This document shows, piece by piece, positions 6,254 to 10,897 of a DNA stretch of 10,897 bases (its first letter is position 1; each line of letters begins with the position of its first letter). Below the pieces are notes generated by a model that saw only the letters and a list, made by a program, of their open reading frames with translations, did not search any database and was not told the origin of the DNA. Source of the DNA: Pseudomonadota bacterium. Its GTDB lineage: Bacteria; Pseudomonadota; Alphaproteobacteria; Kiloniellales; J153. Made by a program: the position numbers and the translations under genes. The DNA is taken from NCBI GenBank assembly GCA_022572105.1, contig JACZWN010000116.1, positions 1-10,897 of the forward strand, given 5' to 3'.

Positions 6254-6282
6254 TTGGCCATACCGCGAATCGGCGATAGTCT
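6254..6282 (+). promoter_or_regulatory. Possible sigma-70 promoter of the plus-strand lipoprotein
   Basis: TTGGCC (6254-6259) and TAGTCT (6277-6282) are separated by 17 bases. The fit is 4/6 to the -35 and 3/6 to the -10 consensus. A transcript would start near 6289, leaving about 37 nt before the ATG at 6326. Position and spacing are good but hexamers are weak. Confidence 0.35.
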
Positions 6283-6325
6283 CCGCCCCGCGCGGACCCT
6301 GAGCCCATGGGAAGGGGTCTTTGGA

Positions 6326-6649
6326 ATGAGCCCGATCGTCGGTCTCCGACGCGTGGCTATGGCTTTGTGCCTGCTCGCGTCCTTGGGCGCCTGCGGCGAG
6401 GATCCGGACGCGTTCGCCGCCGAGCGCTGCAAGGGCGCGGTGCGCGAGACGCTCGGCGCCCGGGTCAAGCTCGACTTCCCGGCTTCGGCCAAGGCGGCGC
6501 TCACCGACGACGCGGTCTACGGCTGGCACCTGGACCTCGAGGTGGAGACCAAGCTCGGCTCGGGCGAGACCCGGCGCGCCGGCTACCGCTGTCTCTTCGT
6601 CGTCGAGAACCGCGAGACGCCGCTGTTCCTGGCGGTGGTGGAGCGATAG
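6326..6649 (+). CDS. Small lipoprotein of unknown function
   Basis: A 107-residue protein with a lipoprotein signal peptide: Arg8-Arg9, hydrophobic core MALCLLASL, and lipobox LGAC with Cys23. Gly at the next position does not signal inner-membrane retention. The mature part is about 84 residues with Cys35 and Cys89, which could form one disulfide, and alternating strands near the C-terminus (YGWHLDLEVETK, RRAGYRCLFVVENRE, LFLAVVER), suggesting a small beta-rich domain. The ATG at 6326 is chosen over longer frames because AAGGGG at 6312-6317 lies 8 nt upstream and the lipobox then sits at the right distance. Codon use matches the GC-rich neighbours. It converges on the ABC remnant that ends at 6692. 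No family recognised. Confidence 0.75.
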   Translation: MSPIVGLRRVAMALCLLASLGACGEDPDAFAAERCKGAVRETLGARVKLDFPASAKAALTDDAVYGWHLDLEVETKLGSGETRRAGYRCLFVVENRETPLFLAVVER

Positions 6650-6691
6650 CAGGTATCAGGGTCGGGTATCATACCAAGTATCGGACGGCCA

Positions 6692-7492
6692 TCACGCGGG
6701 CACGGTCTCTGTCGGCGCGAGGTGCCGGTGGTCGCCCGTGCGCAGATGGCACGACGCCAAGTGCCTGGATCCTTGCGCGGCGGGCCGCAGCTCGGGTGCT
6801 TCCTTCGCGCAGACCTCGGCGGCGATGGGACAGCGTGGATGGAAGGCGCATCCAGTAGGCGGATTCAGCGGGCTGGGCACGTCGCCCTGCAAGACCTGTC
6901 GCCGGCGCTTGCGGCCCGGTTCCGGGATCGGGATGGCGGAGAGAAGCGCCTGGGTATAGGGGTGCTGCGGGTCGCGGTAGAGCGTGTTCCGGTCGGCAAT
7001 CTCCACGATCCGGCCCAGGTACATCACCGCGACCCGGTCGCTGATATGCTCGACAACCGCCAGATTATGGGAGATGAAGAGCAGCGTCAGGTCCAGTTCC
7101 CGCTGCAGTTCCTTCAGGAGATTGAGGATCTGCGCCTGCACCGAAACATCCAACGCCGAAACCGGCTCGTCGCAGACCACGAACTTGGGGCGCAGCACCA
7201 GGGCGCGGGCGATGCCGATGCGCTGCCGTTGACCGCCCGAGAACTCGTGCGGAAAGCGCTGGGCGTGCGATGGCTGTAAGCCGACCAGACGCAGCATCTC
7301 GTGCACCCGTTCGTGCCGCTCCTCCTCCGGGATGCCATGCACGAGGAGGCCCTCGGCAATGCTGCTGCCGACCGGCGCGCGTGGATCGAGGGCGGAGTAG
7401 GGGTCCTGAAAGATGATCTGGAACTGCCTTCTCAGAGCCCGCAGCGCCTTGCCCTGGAGGGTCGCCAGATCCTTGCCGTCGACATTGCCTGG
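6692..7492 (-). pseudogene. 5'-truncated oligopeptide-type ABC transporter ATPase
   Basis: The remaining 264-266 codons encode the C-terminal four fifths of a DppF/OppF-like ATP-binding subunit. Visible in order (numbered from AAT at 7486): NVDGKDLATL, Q-loop IIFQDPYSALDPR (24-36), signature FSGGQRQRIGIARAL (82-96), Walker B FVVCDEP (102-108), D-loop SALD, H-loop His140 (ISHNLAVV), and the oligopeptide-family tail with GDVPSPLNPPTGCAFHPRCP (201-220). In frame just upstream, TAG (7493-7495) stops the reading and homology ends there. The first 70-80 residues, including Walker A, are missing, so the protein cannot bind ATP normally. An internal GTG at 7342 could start an even shorter product. 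No permease or binding-protein genes are nearby. The abrupt edge suggests a deletion or rearrangement, not point decay. Confidence 0.85.
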
Positions 7493-7639
7493 CTATCCCC
7501 TAGGTTTGCTGGGCCGATTCGACGATTGAACGGCAGCGCAAGGCGTGCAAGGGAGGCCGCCTTCGCCTCGTTCTGGGCCAATATGCGGAGGTTGTCGGCA
7601 TGTTTCACGACGCATGTGCCTGGCGGCACGGCCGCCTGG

Positions 7640-7665
7640 TGGGCGCGACCCTAGGCCCGCGCCCA
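7640..7665 (-). other. GC-rich hairpin after the cyclase/TPR gene
   Basis: TGGGCGCG (7640-7647) and CGCGCCCA (7658-7665) are perfect 8-bp arms around a 10-base loop, 13 bp past the stop at 7679. No T tract follows on the minus strand, so it is at best an atypical terminator or an RNA-stabilising stem. Confidence 0.4.
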
Positions 7666-7678
7666 AGGCACTGTCAAT

Positions 7679-9700
7679 TCACGGAAGGGTGACCGCAGCG
7701 GGGCTTTCGGCTTGGCCCAAGGCGGCCTCCAGCGCCGGGATCGCGGTCATGAAACCGGTCCGCTCGGCCTCCTCGCGCAGGCGCCGAAGCTCGGCCAGGG
7801 CCTCCGCGTCGCGCCGGCCGCGGCCCCAGGCCGCCAGCGCCCGTCCCCGGGCCGCGAAGAACGTGCTCCAGAGATAAGGCTCATCGCGCGTGAAATCCTC
7901 GAGCAAGCCAGCGTAGCGCTCGACCCCGTCCCAGTCCCCATCGTCCAGCTTGGCGTCGATGGCGTCGCGGTAGAACGTCAGATGGCTGTGCCCGACCGAG
8001 CCCTCGGACAGGAGCTTCTCGCCTTCCTCCAGGGCCCTGCGCCGCTCGTCCGGCTTGCCGGTCGCCAGAGCGAGGATGCCGAGGACCCGGGGCCCGTTGA
8101 ACCCGATTCCCGTCTCATAACAGATCTCCAGCGCCTGTTTGGCACGCTCGACCGCTTCTTGAGACCTGCCTTCGGCAAGGTGGACCCTCGCGGTCCAGCC
8201 CAAGATGGTGGCCTCGAAGCGCCGGGCGCCGAGATGGCGAACCAGCGCCAGTGCCCGCTCCAGGTGTTCGCTCGCCTCCGCGCCGCGGTCCAATTCCACG
8301 AGCGCGATGAATGCACTCAGTCCGGCATTCAACTCGGCGCGATGATGGCCGACCCGCGCCGCGCCCGCGATGGCCGCGAGCGAGTCTAGAATCGTTGGTG
8401 CGGGGCCTGCAATGAACAGCCGGGTATGAGCGACCATGGGAAAATTGGCGACCTCTATGCGTCCGAAGCCATGTTGCCTACATAGCTCCACACAGCGGCG
8501 AAAATATTCGTTGCTACTCGCCATCCGGCCCAGAGCATAGACCGCATCACCCATGCCCCCGAGGGCCTCCGCCTCTGCCTCAGCCGAGGCCGACGCGCGA
8601 GCGAACTCCAGCGACTTCTCGTGCGCCGCCAGGCAATCGTCCATCCGCCCGAGCGGGAAGTACAGGTTGCCGCGCAGGTGATGGATCCGGGCCAACTCGA
8701 GGGTCAGGCCATGTGACTGCGCCAGACCCTCGGCGTGGTCGAGCGCGGTAAGGGCATCGTCTAACTTGTCGATGATGCGCATGCCGGCCGCCAATCCAAA
8801 CCAGGCCCGGCAACGTTCGATGTCATCGGTGGCCAGGTCGAGCGCGCTCCGGTAGGCCTCGATGCTCTCGGGGATCGAGCCCAGATCGTGCAGCATCTCG
8901 CCCTTTCGGCAGGTGAGCGCGATCTGGTCCGCCGCCTCGATCGCGATCGCAAGGCCCCGTTCAACGAGTTGCAGCGCGCGCTCGTAGTGGTAGCTCTCGG
9001 CCTGGGCGTGGGCCGCTTCCAGATAGGCCTGGGGCGCGGCCGGGTCCTCGGCGCGGTCCAGGTGCTCGGCGTGGAGCACCGGGTCGGCCTCGGCGAACCA
9101 CTGGGCGGCGCGGGCGTGCAGTTCGCGCCTCCTGGCCTTGAGCAGGGAGGAATAGGCGCCCTCGCGGATGAGCGCGTGGGCGAACAGGTAGTCCGCGCCC
9201 TCGGGGCGCACCAGGTAGTGCGCGATCAGCCCGGTGCAGTGGTAGCCCGGGTCCTCGATCAGGTGCCGGAGCAGATCCAGACCGAAGCGCTGGCCGATCG
9301 CCGAGGCCGCCTGCAGCGCCGCCTTGTCCGCGCCCGCCAGCCGGTCCATGCGCGCCAGAATCAGGCTCTGGATCGAGGCCGGAACCGCCTCGTCCGCGCC
9401 CTCCTCGGCGTTGCGCAAGAGCTGCTCCAGGAACAGCGGGTTGCCCTCGGCGCGCGCGATGCAGTCGCGCGCGACCCGGTCGCTGACCTCGATCAGTCCG
9501 CTCGCCAGCTCCAGCGCCTCGGCCTCGCGCAACGGCCCCAGATCGATGGTCAAGAGCGGGCTACCCCCGGTCGTCGAGCGCCAGGCGCCGTCCAGGGGAT
9601 CGCCCTCGATGCGCGTCGTCATCACCACGACCGCCGAACAGTCGCGCACCGCCGCCGTCATGCGCGCCAGATGCGCAAGCGTCAAGGGCGCCGCCCAATG
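7679..9700 (-). CDS. C-terminal half (AAA remainder plus TPR) of a frameshifted cyclase-ATPase
   Basis: This is the continuation, in another frame, of the gene entering from the right edge. Homology restarts at 9700 as VHWAAPLTLAHLA, completing the Walker B region. A TTG at 9685 is the first possible start in this frame but has no visible ribosome site and is probably not used. About the first 170 residues finish the AAA/STAND-type ATPase (strand SAVVVMTTR, then DLGPLREAEALELASGL and the winged-helix-like part LFLEQLLRNA...GLDLLRHLIEDP). From about residue 220 to 650 the chain is helical repeats of TPR type (LHDLGSIPESIEAYRSALDLA, here as LHDLGSIPES and IEAYRSALDL; LGRMDDCLAAHEKSLEFA), a protein-interaction scaffold. 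It ends VTLP with TGA at 7679. If the frame is restored the window alone encodes about 1,071 residues. Confidence 0.75.
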   Translation of the reverse strand, partial: HWAAPLTLAHLARMTAAVRDCSAVVVMTTRIEGDPLDGAWRSTTGGSPLLTIDLGPLREAEALELASGLIEVSDRVARDCIARAEGNPLFLEQLLRNAEEGADEAVPASIQSLILARMDRLAGADKAALQAASAIGQRFGLDLLRHLIEDPGYHCTGLIAHYLVRPEGADYLFAHALIREGAYSSLLKARRRELHARAAQWFAEADPVLHAEHLDRAEDPAAPQAYLEAAHAQAESYHYERALQLVERGLAIAIEAADQIALTCRKGEMLHDLGSIPESIEAYRSALDLATDDIERCRAWFGLAAGMRIIDKLDDALTALDHAEGLAQSHGLTLELARIHHLRGNLYFPLGRMDDCLAAHEKSLEFARASASAEAEAEALGGMGDAVYALGRMASSNEYFRRCVELCRQHGFGRIEVANFPMVAHTRLFIAGPAPTILDSLAAIAGAARVGHHRAELNAGLSAFIALVELDRGAEASEHLERALALVRHLGARRFEATILGWTARVHLAEGRSQEAVERAKQALEICYETGIGFNGPRVLGILALATGKPDERRRALEEGEKLLSEGSVGHSHLTFYRDAIDAKLDDGDWDGVERYAGLLEDFTRDEPYLWSTFFAARGRALAAWGRGRRDAEALAELRRLREEAERTGFMTAIPALEAALGQAESPAAVTLP

Positions 9701-9701
9701 G

Positions 9702-10897
9702 CACGTCCTCGACCATCAGCAGCACCGGCTCGCGCCCGCTGGCCCCCTGGATCAGGCCGGCCACGACCTCCTGCTTGCCGGTGTTGCGGGCCACGTTGTC
9801 CATGGCGTCGTAGAGCGAGCGCAACTCGGTCGGCTGCGCCAGGTCCAGGAGATCGTTCAGGAACACCCGTCGGTCGGCCTCGACCCAGCCCGCCGCCAGC
9901 GCCCCATCCACGGCCTGCGCGCGCGCCGCCTTATCCCCGCCCGAGGCCAGCCCCAGGAGAGAGCGGACCAGCGCCCGGATCGCGTCCTGGCCCTTGCCGA
10001 CCCCGAAGTCGAGCACCAGCCCCTTGTGCTCGGAAAAACCCTGAGCCCGCGCCAGCGCGGTGAATTCCTCGACCAGCCGCGTCTTGCCGATTCCCGCCTC
10101 GCCGCGCAGCAGCACCGCCTGGCCCGTGCCCGTCTCCCGGCACGCCTCCAAGACGCCCGCGAACTGGCGCAACTCCGACTTGCGCCCGACCAGGGGCCCG
10201 CGCCGGGCCGGTCCGGTTTCCGCCGCCAGCCCGCGCGCCCGCCACACCCGGACCGGCCGCTCCAGTCCCTTGACCGGGACCTCGCCCAGCGCCGCGCAGT
10301 CCACCGCCGCCGCGACCGCGCGATACACCGCATCGGCGATCAGCGTCTGCCCCGGCTCCGCCAGATCGTCGAGCCGCGCGGCCAGGTTCACCGAATCGCC
10401 GAGCACCGTGTACTCCCGCCGGTGCTCGCTGCCCAGGCCGCCCGCCACCACCTCGCCGCTGGCGATGCCGACGTGCACCTCCAGCGCCCGGCCCAGCTCC
10501 GCGCTCAAACCCGCCATCGCCCCATGGATGTCGAAGGCCGCACGCACCGCGCGCAAGGGATCGTCGCCGTGCGCCACCGGCGCCCCGAACAGCGCCATCA
10601 CCGCGTCACCCATGTGCTTGTCCACCGTGCCGCCATAGTGCGCCACCACCCGGTCCACGGCCTCGAAGAAGCGCGAAACCACCGCGTGCAGCTCCTCCGC
10701 GTCCAACGCGCTCGACAGCTCCGTGAAGCCGGCCAGGTCGGCAAACAGAATTGTCACCTGACGACGCTCGCCCGACGCCGTCGCCGGCGTCGGCGGCGCC
10801 CTCTCCGGGCCCTCATCCGAGAGCTCGGCGATGGCGGCGAGCAGACGCTTGCGATGGCCGACCGAGACGACCCCGATGTCCTTCAGGTCGTCGCCGT
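9702..10897 (-). CDS. N-terminal half of a SAM-cyclase-AAA protein, 5' end outside the window
   Basis: The frame is open at the window edge. The first residues (DDLKDIGVVSVGHRKRLLAA) are the end of a SAM domain, followed by a Pro/Ala linker. A class III nucleotide cyclase domain starts at VTILFADLAGFTELS (10757). Numbering from that Val: metal-binding Asp7 and Asp51 (KHMGD), purine-contacting Lys47 and Ser122 (GDSVN), and transition-state residues Asn124 and Arg128, so the catalytic set looks complete, probably for cAMP. A P-loop ATPase follows, with Walker A GEAGIGKT (219-226) and Walker B VLLMVED (345-351). One extra base at 9700/9701 then shifts the frame; out-of-frame translation would run to a stop at 9561. 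The architecture is that of large soluble signalling proteins in which ATPase and TPR regions are thought to gate the cyclase. Confidence 0.8.

Noticed and set aside
7493..7678. A 65-codon minus-strand frame running into the ABC remnant (from 7629)
   Set aside because: No recognisable protein and no ribosome site. It enters the ABC region in a frame other than that of the ATPase, so it is not the missing N-terminus.
8888..10063. A 391-codon plus-strand open frame opposite the cyclase/TPR gene
   Set aside because: Compositional shadow; its end is Pro/Arg/Ala low-complexity and it ignores the clear domains on the minus strand.
1..10897. tRNA, rRNA, integrase, toxin-antitoxin or defence genes
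   Set aside because: Looked for on both strands; no cloverleaf, conserved rRNA segment or matching protein motifs seen.

Overview
The window looks like chromosomal DNA from a GC-rich proteobacterium, probably a gammaproteobacterium. This rests on the strong G/C bias at third codon positions, two lipobox proteins, an aerobic phenylalanine/tyrosine degradation operon and a class III cyclase-AAA-TPR protein. No rRNA, tRNA, plasmid or phage hallmark gene is visible, so the lineage is an inference.

Layout. Positions 1-900 are AT-richer than the rest and carry one secreted protein of unknown function (220-900, +). Positions 901-1539 have no convincing gene. Positions 1540-4673 hold a compact minus-strand operon, transcribed hpd, phhA, hmgA. 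It covers three steps of aromatic amino acid catabolism: Phe to Tyr (PhhA), 4-hydroxyphenylpyruvate to homogentisate (Hpd), and homogentisate to maleylacetoacetate (HmgA). The tyrosine aminotransferase and the last two enzymes (maleylacetoacetate isomerase, fumarylacetoacetase) are not in the window. Upstream of hpd is an exact 23-bp tandem repeat that looks like a pair of regulator sites.

Positions 4856-5090 contain a decayed N-terminal piece of an MDR-family (quinone oxidoreductase/enoyl-CoA reductase type) gene. The following AT-rich stretch, 5130-5430, has no usable ORF. It has three similar 18-bp imperfect palindromes around a perfect TATAAT box, nested inverted repeats, and a textbook rho-independent terminator at 5400-5428. 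It is the best candidate here for an undescribed element: a regulated small RNA gene of about 240 nt.

Positions 5557-6649 carry two divergent lipoprotein genes. The minus-strand one contains a recent in-frame 69-bp tandem duplication. Positions 6692-7492 hold a 5'-truncated remnant of an oligopeptide-type ABC ATPase that lacks Walker A. From 7679 to the right edge runs a large minus-strand gene (SAM domain, class III nucleotide cyclase, AAA ATPase, TPR repeats). It is split by one extra base at 9700/9701, inside the Walker B region, and its 5' end lies beyond the window.

One intact catabolic operon is therefore flanked by several broken genes (MDR fragment, ABC remnant, frameshifted cyclase). 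Either this region is decaying or the assembly contains indel errors. The ABC truncation cannot be explained by a single-base error, but the cyclase frameshift can.
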